Positions 53,960 through 63,945 of a stretch of DNA of 64,000 bases are shown here, piece by piece; position 1 is the stretch's first letter; each line of letters starts with the position of its first letter. The stretch spans positions 5,196 through 69,195 of the forward strand of contig JBIOJM010000008.1 of NCBI GenBank assembly GCA_044450785.1, written 5' to 3'. Under the pieces are notes generated by a model that was not told where the DNA came from, ran no database searches, and worked only from the letters and a program-made list of their open reading frames with translations. Both the position numbers and the translations under genes were made by a program. Source of the stretch: JBIOJM01 sp044450785. GTDB lineage: Bacteria; Planctomycetota; Planctomycetia; Isosphaerales; Isosphaeraceae.

Positions 53960-55309
53960 ATGGCAACCTACCAATTTCCGGAAGGCTTTGTCTGGGGCGT
54001 GGCGATGGCCGCCGCCCAAATCGAAGGGGCGGCGCACCTGGACGGCAAAGGGGAATCAATCTGGGACCGCTTCGCCGCCGTTCCCGGCAACGTCAAGAAC
54101 GGCGACACGCCCGAGGTCGCGTGCGATCACTATCACCGCTACGAGGCCGACCTTGACCTGATGAGCAAGCTCGGCGTCGCCCACTACCGGCTCTCGGTCG
54201 CCTGGCCGCGCGTGTTCCCCGCGGGAGACGGACCGATCAACACGCGCGGGCTTGACTTTTACTCCAGGTTGATCGATGCCCTGCTGGCGCGCCAGATCAC
54301 CCCTTGGGTCACGCTCTTCCACTGGGACTTGCCCCAGGCGCTTGAAGACCGGGGTGGCTGGCTCGCTCGTGCGACTGTCGACGCCTTCGGCCACTACGCC
54401 GAGGAAGTGGTCAAGCGCTTGGCCGGCCGCGTCAAGCACTGGTTCACCGTGAACGAAATCCCCTGCTTCATCGGCAACGGATACGGCAACGGATACTTCG
54501 CCCCGGGCAAGCGCGTGGGCGCCCGCGACTTGAACCAAGCGTACCACCACGCCCTGCTCGCGCATGGGCGCGGCGTCGAGGCCGTGCGGTCCTGCGGCGG
54601 GCCCGGTGCGCTCGTGGGGCTGGTGCACAACCACCTGCCCGCGCCGCCGATCCCCGTCACCGAGACCGACGCCGATATCGCCGCCGCCCGCGCCGAGTAC
54701 GAACGCACCAACGGGCAATTGATGGGGCCCATCTTCTCCGGACATTATCCCGAATCATTCCTCCGGAAGGCGGGGGCCGATGCGCCTCGGGTTGAGCCCG
54801 GCGACATGGATCGGATCGCGCGGCCAACGGATTTCCTCGGCCTCAACGTTTACGCGGGTGACTTCGTCCGCGCCGGGGCCAACAAGCGGCCCGAGGTTTT
54901 GCCCTTCCCGAGGGGATACCCCGAGGGCTCGCTCCGGTGGCTCAAGATCACCCCACAGTGCCTTTACTGGGCCGTCCGGCACGCGGCCGAGGTGTTCGGC
55001 GTCAAGTCGTTCTACATGACCGAGAGCGGCGCGACGTTCGACGACGACCTCACGCCTGCTGGCGAAGTCCTCGATCTGCACCGCCGCGAGTACCTGCGGT
55101 GCCACCTCGTCGAGTTGCACCGGGCGGTCACCGAGGGCTACGACGTCCGCGGCTACTTCCTCTGGTCGCTGCTCGACAACTTCGAGTGGGCCGAGGGGTA
55201 CGAGAAACGGTTCGGCATCGTCCACGTCGCGTTCGGCACCGGGCAACGCACGCCGAAGCTCAGCAGCCGCTGGTACTCGGAGGTCATTCGCAACAACCGG
55301 ATTGTCTAA
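53960..55309 (+). CDS. Family GH1 beta-glucosidase
   Basis: 449 residues from ATG 53960 (GAGAAAGGA upstream). Retaining glycoside hydrolase cleaving beta-glucosides or related sugars. 'FPEGFVWGVAMAAAQIEGAA' is the GH1 N-terminal signature. 'HWFTVNEIPCFIGNGY' holds the acid/base Glu (T-x-N-E) and 'SFYMTESGATFDDDLTPAGE' the nucleophile Glu (TESG for the usual TENG). 'YFLWSLLDNFEWAEGYEKRF' is the conserved end. No signal peptide, so cytoplasmic. Confidence 0.93.
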   Translation: MATYQFPEGFVWGVAMAAAQIEGAAHLDGKGESIWDRFAAVPGNVKNGDTPEVACDHYHRYEADLDLMSKLGVAHYRLSVAWPRVFPAGDGPINTRGLDFYSRLIDALLARQITPWVTLFHWDLPQALEDRGGWLARATVDAFGHYAEEVVKRLAGRVKHWFTVNEIPCFIGNGYGNGYFAPGKRVGARDLNQAYHHALLAHGRGVEAVRSCGGPGALVGLVHNHLPAPPIPVTETDADIAAARAEYERTNGQLMGPIFSGHYPESFLRKAGADAPRVEPGDMDRIARPTDFLGLNVYAGDFVRAGANKRPEVLPFPRGYPEGSLRWLKITPQCLYWAVRHAAEVFGVKSFYMTESGATFDDDLTPAGEVLDLHRREYLRCHLVELHRAVTEGYDVRGYFLWSLLDNFEWAEGYEKRFGIVHVAFGTGQRTPKLSSRWYSEVIRNNRIV

Positions 55310-55399
55310 ACCGGAGCATCCGGCGTACCCTCTCGACTCCTTTCGATCCAGGTGCCGATCATCTCTTTCTCGGGCGATCTCGCGCATCGACGCCGCTCC

Positions 55400-55556
55400 G
55401 GGGTTTCAAGACTTGTTCCAGGACGTTGACGTTCGGCCGGGACTCATCGAACACGATCCCCGGGTCAGACCACACCCCGCAGGCGAACTTGTCAAAGAGG
55501 CAGGAGGCGAACATCGCCCACTTGCCGCCATAGGAGTGGCCGAGGACGCCGATGCG
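55400..55556 (-). pseudogene. Alpha/beta hydrolase fragment
   Basis: A 50-codon stretch reads 'RIGVLGHSYGGKWAMFASCL', 'FDKFACGVWSDPGIVFDESR', 'PNVNVLEQ', the nucleophile region of a large esterase/hydrolase (G-H-S-Y-G-G). There is no start, no rest of the domain and no stop in the right place, so it is a relic. Confidence 0.55.
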
Positions 55557-55599
55557 TCTTGCTGCTGCTGTTCATCGAACCATCGCCGCTGGATGGTAC

Positions 55600-55905
55600 G
55601 AGGCTGATCGAATAGGAATCACCTGGACTGGTGATCGTGGCGTCGAGCGTGACGGCCGCCAGAAGCACCGGGGTATTGGCCGACGACAATGAGACGAGAT
55701 TGCCGGAGAACGTGGAATCGTTGCCGACGAACGTGTCGTTGGGGTAAACGGTCTCTGTGACAGTCCCGCCCGTGCTCGATGTCGTTTGTGCCGTGCTGTC
55801 GCCGGCGAAAACGTACTGGCTGTTCGACAGAATTGACGTCACCCAATAAGCGGTAGAAGTGATGCACGGCGGTCTGGCCGCTGGGCAGCTTGATATCGAC
55901 CTCAA
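55600..55905 (-). other. Relic or fragment of a secreted Ser/Thr-rich protein
   Basis: The minus-strand frame reads 'ILSNSQYVFAGDSTAQTTSS', 'TVTETVYPNDTFVGNDSTFS' and 'TSPGDSYSISLVPSSGDGSM'. That composition is typical of planctomycete secreted (PEP-CTERM-like) proteins and is AT-richer than the surroundings. It runs without a break into the hydrolase fragment in another frame. No complete gene can be drawn in 55310-56107. Confidence 0.35.
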
Positions 55906-56107
55906 TGCCTTCCCGGATGAGATGACTCATTGTTTGATAATTCCGTTGGCGGTCTGGTCTCCAACGAGGCACGAGGTGTCCGGCAACCTCTATCCAGGTG
56001 ACATCGAAGCCCCGGAGTGTTAACAATGAGGGAATGTGATTCGTCTTTGTGTTGGATCAGTCGACGCGACTTCCCTACAAGAACGCACGGGACCGGACGA
56101 ACCGAAC

Positions 56108-56740
56108 ATGGAATCCGATTTTCAGCGACTGATCGCCGCCATTCTCAAGGGAGATCGGCAAGCCGCGGATGAATTGGTGCGGAAGGTCGAACCTTACATT
56201 CGCAGCGCCACCCACTTGCGCCTGACTGACTCGAAGCTGAGACGCTTGCTGGATTCGATGGATCTTTGCCAGTCGGTCCTCGCTGATCTGTTTGCGAAGG
56301 GGGGCTCGCGCTGGTCCGGTCGAGAGACGGAGGATCACATCCGGCGCACGATCTTGACGATGGCTTTCAACAAGCTGGTGAGCAAGGCTCGCCATGAGCG
56401 CCGGAATCAGGGGTCCCTCCCCGAAGGCTGCGAGGTCCTCGACTCGGCCCCTTCTCCAAACCAGGCCGTGGACGATCTCGAACGGAAAGCGGTGATCTGG
56501 AACCGGCTGTCCGAAGCGGAACGGTGGCTGTTTGATCAGAACAAAGTCAAGGGACGGACGTGGAAAGAGATTGCTCGCGACACGGACGAACTTCCCGCAA
56601 CCCTGCACGGGGTTGCCCACGATTCCTTGCGGATCCGCCTGGCGCGGGCGATCCTCCGGGTTCGGCAGGAACTCCAGCGTAATGGTGCGAGCCATGCCCA
56701 ACGAAACATCGTGCAACGGCCTCCCGACCGCGCCGGATGA
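56108..56740 (+). CDS. ECF-type RNA polymerase sigma factor 2
   Basis: 210 residues from ATG 56108. Region 2: 'RLLDSMDLCQSVLADLFAKG' and 'ILTMAFNKLVSKARHERRNQ'; region 4: 'NKVKGRTWKEIARDTDELPA' with 'HDSLRIRLARAILRVRQEL'. This is the planctomycete ECF type whose gene overlaps a downstream kinase gene. The kinase start (56694) lies within its last 16 codons, which argues for coupled expression. No anti-sigma gene. Confidence 0.82.
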   Translation: MESDFQRLIAAILKGDRQAADELVRKVEPYIRSATHLRLTDSKLRRLLDSMDLCQSVLADLFAKGGSRWSGRETEDHIRRTILTMAFNKLVSKARHERRNQGSLPEGCEVLDSAPSPNQAVDDLERKAVIWNRLSEAERWLFDQNKVKGRTWKEIARDTDELPATLHGVAHDSLRIRLARAILRVRQELQRNGASHAQRNIVQRPPDRAG

Positions 56741-59700
56741 TCCGGAATCGCCCGAGGGAGAGCCTCAGAACGAAGGAATGCATGCGCAAGACTCGGGCAA
56801 CCTGGCTCCGGCCGAGGAGGCGACGGCGGAGCGCTGGCTCGATGAGTTGATCGCCGAGCAGCGCGGGCGCTGGCTACGGGGGGAACGCCACACGTGCCGC
56901 GCCTATTTGGCGCGAGAGGACCACCCGATCACCTCGAATCGGCTCGCGGCCGCGGAACTGATCTATCACGAGTTCCTCCTTCGAGATGAATCGGGCGAAG
57001 CGCCGGAGTTTGAGGAGCACATCAGGCGTTACCCTGAATACGCCTCCGAACTCCTGATCTTCCGCGAGGCCGATCACGCTCTCGATCAATCGCTGTCGCC
57101 GCTGCGGGTTGGTGAGATCAGCCGCGTCGGCGATTACGAACTCCTGGAAGTCGTGGCCCGCGGGGGAATGGGAGTCGTTTTCAAGGCGCGTCAGGCGAGC
57201 CTCAATCGAATCGTCGCCTTGAAGATGATCCCGGACGGCCGGTTGGCCTCACCCGATCAGCTCGAACGTCTCCGAATCGAGGCCACCGCGGCGGCGGGCT
57301 TGAGCCATCCGAACATCGTGGCCGTCCATCACGTCGGCGATCATGCGGGGCAGCCTTACATCGTCATGGAGTACGTCGAGGGAACGAGCCTGGCCGCCCT
57401 GGCCCGCGAACATCCGCTGGCGGCCGCGCAAGCTGCCGGTTATCTGCTCAAAGTCGCCGAGGCGGTCCACCACGCCCACGAACATGGCACGCTCCACCGC
57501 GACCTCAAACCGTCCAACATCATCATCGACGACCGCGGGGCGCCGCGAATCACCGATTTCGGCCTGGCCAGGCTGCTTGGGGGAGATTCCCACCTCACGA
57601 TCACCGGCCAGGCGCTGGGCACGCCAAGCTACATGCCGCCCGAGCAAGCGGACCACAAAAGAGGCGAGGTTGGCCCGGCCAGCGACGTTTATGGGCTGGG
57701 CGCGACCTTGTACGAGCTCCTCACCGGCCGACCGCCGTTCCAGGCTGAGACACCGCTGGAGACGCTCAAGCTGGCGATCGAGACCGACCCGGTTTCGCCC
57801 CGGCTCCTGATTCCCAAAGTGCCGCGCGACCTGGAAACGATCTGCCTGAAGTGCTTGCAAAAAGACCCGCTCCAGCGCTACGCCAGCGCCCAGGACCTGG
57901 CGGACGACCTGAGGCGGTTCCTGGAAGGCTGGCCGGTCCGCGCGCGGCGGGATCGTTGGTGGGAGCGAGGGCTCAAACTGCTCAAGCGACGGCGGATGGA
58001 AGTGGCCCTGGCGATTGCCTTGTTCGCGGTCATTGTCGTTGTGATCTGGCTGCGGTTCGCTGAGCTCCGGCACAGGGCGGAGCACGCCAAGCAACAGTTG
58101 GCCCTGACCGAAGAGCGCGCGAACAAGGAGAAAGCCGACGCCGAGGCCCGCGCCGCCAGGCAGATGGCCGAGTGGCAGGAATATCGCGCCCTCGAGAACG
58201 GTGTCCGGGAAAAGCGGGCGAGCCGTACGATCGGTTGGACTTGGAGCTGCTTGGGCGATCTGGCTCGGGCGGCCCAACTGTCTCCCGAGGTCCGCAACCT
58301 GGTCGATCTGCGCCGCGAGGCGGCGATCTGTCTCGCCGGCGTCGACCTGCGGAGGGTGACCACGTGGGTGATGCCTGACGACGCCCAGGTGGACTGCGTG
58401 GCCTTTAGCCCTGATGGCCGCCGCCTGGCCATGGCTCAGCTCCGCGGAGTCGTCGCGCGGCAGCTCCGCTTGGTGGATCTGACCAGCGGTAGCCACCAAG
58501 ATCTCATTTACCCGGGCCCTGTGCAGAAAGACGCCAGGGACACAGGTGGAGGAAGCCTGGCGTTCAGCCCCGACGGGAGGTGGCTGGTGATTGGGACGAG
58601 GCAAGGCGATATCTACGCCTGGGACACCTCTGGGCCGCGCCCCAAGCGCTGCGATCTGGAGGGCGCTCATCGTCAATGGGTGACCGGACTCGCATTCTCT
58701 CCGGATGGCAGGACCCTCGTCTCGTGCTCGGAGGACAAGACGATCAGGTGCTGGGAACTCTCCTCCCGTTGGAGGAATGTGAGAACGATTGCCGTGGATC
58801 GGGGCTACACGGGCCTCGCCTTCAGTCCTGACGGCACCAAAATCGCCTGTTGCTCTTCTCGAGGGCTCACAATCTTCAATGCCGAAGAGCTCGCGCACGG
58901 GGACGGATTCCATTCTCCGAGCCGTCGCGAATTCTTGGTGCCCAGAAGCATGGTCTTGCGAATCAGCCCGGATGGGCGCCTTGTCGTGACCACGGACGGA
59001 CGGCGGCGTTTGGTCCTGCTCGAGGCAGAATCTCTCAACCCCATCCGAACACTCCGAGACCCAGACCTTGACGATTCCGCGCATGAGCATGAGATCACCA
59101 ACCTCGATTTCACCCCGGATGGGTCGTTGTTGCTCTCGAGTTCTTGGGACCGCACCGTCAAGCTCTGGGAGGTGGCGACAGGACGGCTCTTGGTCACGAC
59201 CAAGGAAGTGCCGGCCGATCGAGAGATCGTGTTTGCGGCCTTCAGCCCGCAGGGGCGCCACATGGCGGTGACCAACGGTACGCAAACCGCGATCTACGAG
59301 CTTGGCGGTCTCGAAGAGCAGACAATCATGGCCCACCACTCGGATCCGGTGCACGCCATTGATTTCGCGCCGGACGGTAGGACCCTCGCCTGTGTGGCGG
59401 ATCGCGGGCTTGTTAACCAAGAACACCGAGGTGAGCTGACGATCTGGGACATCGAAAGTGGGAGCCTTAAGGCGAAACAAGCGATCACTGGCCGATGTGC
59501 CGGTGAGGTCCGGGGTTCCGTCTCCTTCGATCCCGAGGGGACCTTGCTGGCGTTCGGCCATTCGTCGCGGGAATTGTGCCTGGCTCGGTTCTTACCGCGA
59601 AACGAGCGATCGTCCGTGGGCGTTGAGGAGCCACCCTCTTCCTTGGTGTTTTCGCGTGATGGCCAGACACTCTGGGCCGGCGTGGGGCGGCGGCTCGTGT

Positions 59701-60284
59701 CATGGCGGATGCCGGACCTGTCGTTGGCTTCCCAGTGGAGCAACGACCTGGGCGAGTATTTGAAAGGATGGTCGGGAATCGCCAGCGTCGCGGCGGGCAA
59801 GCAGTGGGTCGTTGCCGGGTGCCAGGACGACAGCACGCGCGTGTTCCCGCTCAGGGATGGGACGCAGCCGGTGCAGACGTGGCCGAGCCCTGGGGGCTCG
59901 GTCGGCAGCGTCGCGCTGAGCCGGGATGAGGTGCTGGCCGTCCTGGGTACCCTGAGCGGTCGCGTCCGCGTCGCTCGAGTCCCGGGGGGCGAGCCGGTCG
60001 CGGATCTCGCTGGCCACACCGATGAGGTGACGTCGGTTGCGCTTTGCCCAGACGACCATCTGCTGGCAACCGCTTCCCTGGACCGCACGATCCGGCTTTG
60101 GCGACGTCAGGGTGATTCGTTCCAGGAACTGTTGTCACTCCCTTCGCCGAGCGGCGTGGTCGCTGTCCGTTTTAGCCCCAAGGGCGACAGGCTGGCGTTC
60201 GTGGTCAAGAACGAGACGGCTGTGCGAATCTGGCACCTCGCTCGCCTCAAGTACCGGCTGGACACCATGAATCTTGGGTGGTAG
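56694..60284 (+). CDS. Transmembrane Ser/Thr kinase with WD40 beta-propellers
   Basis: 1196 residues from ATG 56694 (ATG 56685 also possible). The N-terminal ~140 residues are an acidic helical segment. The kinase domain starts at 'YELLEVVARGGMGVVFKARQ' (~148) and has lysine in 'VALKMI', 'TLHRDLKPSNIIIDDRGAPR' (~267), 'ITDFGLARLLGG' and 'GTPSYMPPEQADHKRGEVGP'. One membrane span ('MEVALAIALFAVIVVVIWLR', ~435-452) and a coiled linker lead to ~12 WD40 repeats ('VDCVAFSPDGRRLAMAQ', 'LLSSSWDRTVKLWEVATG'). Likely senses or scaffolds on the far side of the membrane. The 3' end overlaps the convergent GT39 gene by 38 bp. Confidence 0.88.
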   Translation: MPNETSCNGLPTAPDDPESPEGEPQNEGMHAQDSGNLAPAEEATAERWLDELIAEQRGRWLRGERHTCRAYLAREDHPITSNRLAAAELIYHEFLLRDESGEAPEFEEHIRRYPEYASELLIFREADHALDQSLSPLRVGEISRVGDYELLEVVARGGMGVVFKARQASLNRIVALKMIPDGRLASPDQLERLRIEATAAAGLSHPNIVAVHHVGDHAGQPYIVMEYVEGTSLAALAREHPLAAAQAAGYLLKVAEAVHHAHEHGTLHRDLKPSNIIIDDRGAPRITDFGLARLLGGDSHLTITGQALGTPSYMPPEQADHKRGEVGPASDVYGLGATLYELLTGRPPFQAETPLETLKLAIETDPVSPRLLIPKVPRDLETICLKCLQKDPLQRYASAQDLADDLRRFLEGWPVRARRDRWWERGLKLLKRRRMEVALAIALFAVIVVVIWLRFAELRHRAEHAKQQLALTEERANKEKADAEARAARQMAEWQEYRALENGVREKRASRTIGWTWSCLGDLARAAQLSPEVRNLVDLRREAAICLAGVDLRRVTTWVMPDDAQVDCVAFSPDGRRLAMAQLRGVVARQLRLVDLTSGSHQDLIYPGPVQKDARDTGGGSLAFSPDGRWLVIGTRQGDIYAWDTSGPRPKRCDLEGAHRQWVTGLAFSPDGRTLVSCSEDKTIRCWELSSRWRNVRTIAVDRGYTGLAFSPDGTKIACCSSRGLTIFNAEELAHGDGFHSPSRREFLVPRSMVLRISPDGRLVVTTDGRRRLVLLEAESLNPIRTLRDPDLDDSAHEHEITNLDFTPDGSLLLSSSWDRTVKLWEVATGRLLVTTKEVPADREIVFAAFSPQGRHMAVTNGTQTAIYELGGLEEQTIMAHHSDPVHAIDFAPDGRTLACVADRGLVNQEHRGELTIWDIESGSLKAKQAITGRCAGEVRGSVSFDPEGTLLAFGHSSRELCLARFLPRNERSSVGVEEPPSSLVFSRDGQTLWAGVGRRLVSWRMPDLSLASQWSNDLGEYLKGWSGIASVAAGKQWVVAGCQDDSTRVFPLRDGTQPVQTWPSPGGSVGSVALSRDEVLAVLGTLSGRVRVARVPGGEPVADLAGHTDEVTSVALCPDDHLLATASLDRTIRLWRRQGDSFQELLSLPSPSGVVAVRFSPKGDRLAFVVKNETAVRIWHLARLKYRLDTMNLGW

Positions 60285-62016
60285 GTGGATCAGCCGCCGG
60301 CGCCGCGGGAGGCGCGATCAATTCGAATCGTCCGTATTCATCCTGCTTGACCCACAACCCCGGCGCCAGCCGGGACGGTAGATAACGTTCGTTCAAGAAT
60401 GCCCGCAACGCGCGAAACGGTGCATAACCCGTGAAGATCAGCTCCGGTAGCCGGCGCCGAAGGGCTGCGATGATCTCCTCTGTTCGCGGCTTGATCAGAG
60501 GGTGATCGCGATCGGCCTGGTCGCGCAGCAGATTGTCCACGAAGAAGTGGCGGGTCGGGCCGTCCAGCCCCGAGTAAAAATGCAGCGGGCTTTGCCAGCC
60601 CCAGACATACAAGCGCGGATGGGCCCAGATCGTCGCGCGCCGGCCTAGCTCGCGCCCCATCGCCCGCAGCACGACCCACTGCCGCCCTCCCTTGTAGCGA
60701 ATCGTCAGCTCTTCGGGAGGCACCAGCAAGTAGTCCCGTATCTGAAGGAACAACGATCCTCCGATCGCGGACGCCAGGAGCAGAGCCGACCATGCCGCCA
60801 GCCCTGTCCACCGCCGAACCGGGCCGGATCCACCGGCAATCTTGTGCGAGGAGGCCTTGTCCCCCGGCCAGACCGCGCGACCCACGACGGACGTCGCGTC
60901 GGCCAAGCAGAGAGCGACGCTCATCGCCACGCCGGCGATCGGCAGCAGATAGTAGTGCGGCCAGTAGAGACCAGGGAGAATCACCTGGGCCCAGGCCGCG
61001 AGAGTCCAGCCGGCCAGCAGCCGCCGGGGAGCCGTCGTCCCCGGGCAGAGCAGCAGATAGGCCAAGGCGGGTATCGAGGCCAGCCAGAGGGGCCAGCTTC
61101 CACTCCCCCACCAGACAAGATAGTCGGTCCCTCCAAACGGCCAGGGGAGCTGCCCCGCCGGGTCGGCGTTGCCGGTGATCCAGCGAATCAAGCCCCACGG
61201 GGCGTTGGGATCCGTCAAGGTGTCGGTCGCCAGTGCCCGGCCATACTGGAAAATGTCCTCGAAGGCTGATTGACCCGCGCCCCGGGCGATCAGAATTGTC
61301 GCCGCCACCGCCGCGATCCCCACGATCCCAAGAGCGAACGCGACCAGGTGGAGAAAGCCGCGCGCGGCTCGTGCTCGCAATCGATCGCCGTGGGCCATGG
61401 AACGGAGCACGAGAGCCAGGGCGAAGATCAGTGCGGGAACGATTGCGACCTGTTTGACCAGGGCGGCCGCTCCCAGACAGACGCCCGAGCTCACCAGAAG
61501 CCACCGGCCGGCGCGGTCCCAGAAAAGCAGAAAGAGTGCCAGCGACGCGACCCCGAAGAAATTGATCAAGTGCTCGAGGTTCGCGCCGTTGCCGAACAGG
61601 TAGGGATCCGTGCTGAGCAGCATGAAGAGACCGGCGGCCAGGCAGGCCGATCCCCGACCGCCAAGCCGATTCGCGATCCACCATACGAGCGCAATCGTCG
61701 CGAGGATGAACGGAATCGGCATGACGCGGATCGTCAGTTCGTTATATCCGCCCAGCGCCACGGCCAGGGTGTAGATCCAGTAGCCCAGCGGCGGCTTGTT
61801 CTCGGTCAGGTCGCGATAGAGGACGTCCCCGTGGAGGATGCGATGCCCGATGTAGGCATAAGCCGCCTCGTCGCAGTCCAGCGGCTCGCTGGCGCCGATC
61901 ACCCTGGGCCACAAGCTGATCCCGAGCCCCTCGCGCACATGCCCTCCAAACGTGTGCGCGCGGTACCACACGTCGAGCAGCATCAAGAGAATCAGGATCG
62001 TCCGGGACCATCGCAT
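60247..62016 (-). CDS. GT39/ArnT-like membrane glycosyltransferase 1
   Basis: 589 residues, ATG 62016. 'ASEPLDCDEAAYAYIGHRIL' followed by 'HGDVLYRDLTENKPPLGYWI' is the first periplasmic loop of polyprenyl-phosphate-sugar transferases, with the catalytic acidic pair (D-E-A and N-K-P-P). About ten membrane spans follow, then a ~150-residue soluble C-terminus. It would use a polyprenol-linked sugar to glycosylate protein or lipid outside the cytoplasm. 51 bp downstream of a related gene. Confidence 0.8.
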   Translation of the reverse strand: MRWSRTILILLMLLDVWYRAHTFGGHVREGLGISLWPRVIGASEPLDCDEAAYAYIGHRILHGDVLYRDLTENKPPLGYWIYTLAVALGGYNELTIRVMPIPFILATIALVWWIANRLGGRGSACLAAGLFMLLSTDPYLFGNGANLEHLINFFGVASLALFLLFWDRAGRWLLVSSGVCLGAAALVKQVAIVPALIFALALVLRSMAHGDRLRARAARGFLHLVAFALGIVGIAAVAATILIARGAGQSAFEDIFQYGRALATDTLTDPNAPWGLIRWITGNADPAGQLPWPFGGTDYLVWWGSGSWPLWLASIPALAYLLLCPGTTAPRRLLAGWTLAAWAQVILPGLYWPHYYLLPIAGVAMSVALCLADATSVVGRAVWPGDKASSHKIAGGSGPVRRWTGLAAWSALLLASAIGGSLFLQIRDYLLVPPEELTIRYKGGRQWVVLRAMGRELGRRATIWAHPRLYVWGWQSPLHFYSGLDGPTRHFFVDNLLRDQADRDHPLIKPRTEEIIAALRRRLPELIFTGYAPFRALRAFLNERYLPSRLAPGLWVKQDEYGRFELIAPPAAPAADPPTTQDSWCPAGT

Positions 62017-62067
62017 CGAAGAACGGGCCTCCTCGGTGTGAAGAGAGTGCCGGCGCTCGCCCAGCGC

Positions 62068-63945
62068 TCACGGAAGCTGATAGAGGCGAACAGGAAAAAA
62101 GACCTCACGAGGGGAACGATACAATTCTCGCTTCTCGGTCAAACCGATCGCGGTGTGAAGCTGCTCCAGCTCGAGGGCCCATGACTCGGGATTGATCTCA
62201 TAGTAAGGTGGCGGCTCGAACGAGCCCCACAGAAAGTGCGTCACGCCATATTGGCGGATCACTTCGCGAATGCGCCTCACGCTGTAGCTTCGGGGCATGA
62301 GGATCGTTGTCCGGTCGCTCGTGACCCGCAGCTCCCAGGGGAACCAGGTCATGATCCGAGCCTGCGGTGATACTCGCTCCGGATGGGCCTGGACCCAGAG
62401 GCCGGCCTCGCGCAAGGCCGGCCAGTGAAGCTGATAGCGTTTGACCAGCCAGGACGCGTCGTAGGCCCAACTCGGGTCCGCCCATAGGAGCGCACACGTG
62501 ATGACCGCCAGCCAGGGAGCGACCCCGGGCCCGCCCCGCGGCGATTCCAGCCAATCGGCCAGTCCCGCGACCCCCGCCGGCAACATCAACGCGAAGACCG
62601 GTAGGTAGTAGCGCCCGAGCTGGGCGACCTGCGTCACGTCGGCGATGCTCTTGAGCGTCGCCAGCACAAACACCACGAAGATCGCCGCCGCCAGCAGGTC
62701 GGTGTCGCGGCCCGGTCGATCTCGCGTCAAGAGCCGCCGGCAGAAGCCCAGGACGATCGGTACGCCCAGGATCATGGTCGAGTAGACGGCGATCAAGAGC
62801 AGCGACTTGACCTTCACTCTGACGATCTCAGACATGTTCCTCCATGTGTAGAACTGCGACGGCAGCGTGTTCCCCTGGTCGTAATGGTGGACCGTCCATG
62901 AAAAATTGTATTCAAAATAGTTAGTATATGAATAGAAAGGCGTTCCATATTCCTGCAGGGTGGTCCAGGCCCACGGGAAGCACACGGCAACGGCGACTGC
63001 GGCCCAGAGCAGGAGGGCGCCCAACCGCCCGCGACCGTGAGCGACCAGACCGAAGAGGCCCGCCGCGGCCAGCAGTGCCAGCCCGGTCGTGCGCGCCAGA
63101 ACGGCCAATCCGCCGCACAAGCCCGCCGTCACGGCCCAGACCCACACCGACCGCCGCCCCGGCGCCGCGTGCCAGACCTCGGTCAGCGTCCAGACGGCCA
63201 GGATCAACACCAGCGCCACCAGGCTTTCCCGAAGCATGAAGCCGGCGTAGATCGCATGGACCGGCAGGACGGCCAGCGCGGCCATCGTCCAGATCGCGAC
63301 AAGCGGTCGATATCGCCGCCGAGCGAAGACGTAGATCGCGGGGAGGGCCAGCAGGTTGAGGATAAAGCTGCAGGCCTTGGCGGCCGCGATCCGCGCCTCG
63401 AGGGCCGCATCAGGCCCCAATCCTGCAATCCGGAAGGCCAAAGCGCGCACGTACGCGTCCAGCGGAGTGGCCCAGTCGTCGAGTACGCCCTGCCCATCCC
63501 GGATCCGCGGATAGTCCCTGAAGAAGCTCTCGACGTAATGCTTGACCGGGCCCTCGCCTCGCAATACCGAGGTTGACACTTCCAGGTAATGACAACTATC
63601 GCCGGGAACGAGCGGCAGGTTGCCGCCGACGATCCAGACGACCGCCCGGATCGTGTAGCCGGTTCCCAGGATCGCCAGCCAGGCCCTTCCGTGCCGGTTC
63701 AACCAGGGTGCCAGCAAGAGGCCAAGCACCAGCAGCATCGAGCCGATCGCAAGGTGCCATCGAACCAGGACGAGCTGGGTAGGACGCCGAATCCGGGCCA
63801 GCAGCGGCACCTCGTAAAACTGGCGGGCGATCGCATCGAAGGCTGGTGTGATCCAGCCGTAGCGCGCGTCCAGCCAGGCGGCTCCCGCCGCCATGGCTCC
63901 TGCAAACAGGGCAAGGGAAACCCAGCGCCCCTTCGATCCGCGCAT
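62068..63945 (-). CDS. GT39/ArnT-like membrane glycosyltransferase 2
   Basis: 625 residues from ATG 63945. A polytopic protein with 'LPLVPGDSCHYLEVSTSVLR' and 'WATPLDAYVRALAFRIAG' in the first large loop (the position of the catalytic Asp in GT39-type enzymes), about eleven spans, and a soluble end ('VIRQYGVTHFLWGSFEPPPY'). It lacks the textbook D-E of its neighbour, so it is assigned by topology and context. Forms a two-gene unit with the gene at 60247. Confidence 0.7.
   Translation of the reverse strand: MRGSKGRWVSLALFAGAMAAGAAWLDARYGWITPAFDAIARQFYEVPLLARIRRPTQLVLVRWHLAIGSMLLVLGLLLAPWLNRHGRAWLAILGTGYTIRAVVWIVGGNLPLVPGDSCHYLEVSTSVLRGEGPVKHYVESFFRDYPRIRDGQGVLDDWATPLDAYVRALAFRIAGLGPDAALEARIAAAKACSFILNLLALPAIYVFARRRYRPLVAIWTMAALAVLPVHAIYAGFMLRESLVALVLILAVWTLTEVWHAAPGRRSVWVWAVTAGLCGGLAVLARTTGLALLAAAGLFGLVAHGRGRLGALLLWAAVAVAVCFPWAWTTLQEYGTPFYSYTNYFEYNFSWTVHHYDQGNTLPSQFYTWRNMSEIVRVKVKSLLLIAVYSTMILGVPIVLGFCRRLLTRDRPGRDTDLLAAAIFVVFVLATLKSIADVTQVAQLGRYYLPVFALMLPAGVAGLADWLESPRGGPGVAPWLAVITCALLWADPSWAYDASWLVKRYQLHWPALREAGLWVQAHPERVSPQARIMTWFPWELRVTSDRTTILMPRSYSVRRIREVIRQYGVTHFLWGSFEPPPYYEINPESWALELEQLHTAIGLTEKRELYRSPREVFFPVRLYQLP

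Noticed and set aside
57249..59561. 770-codon open frame antisense to the WD40 kinase
   Set aside because: Shadow of a high-GC gene: the plus-strand kinase has clear domains, and the antisense product has no domain and no ribosome site.
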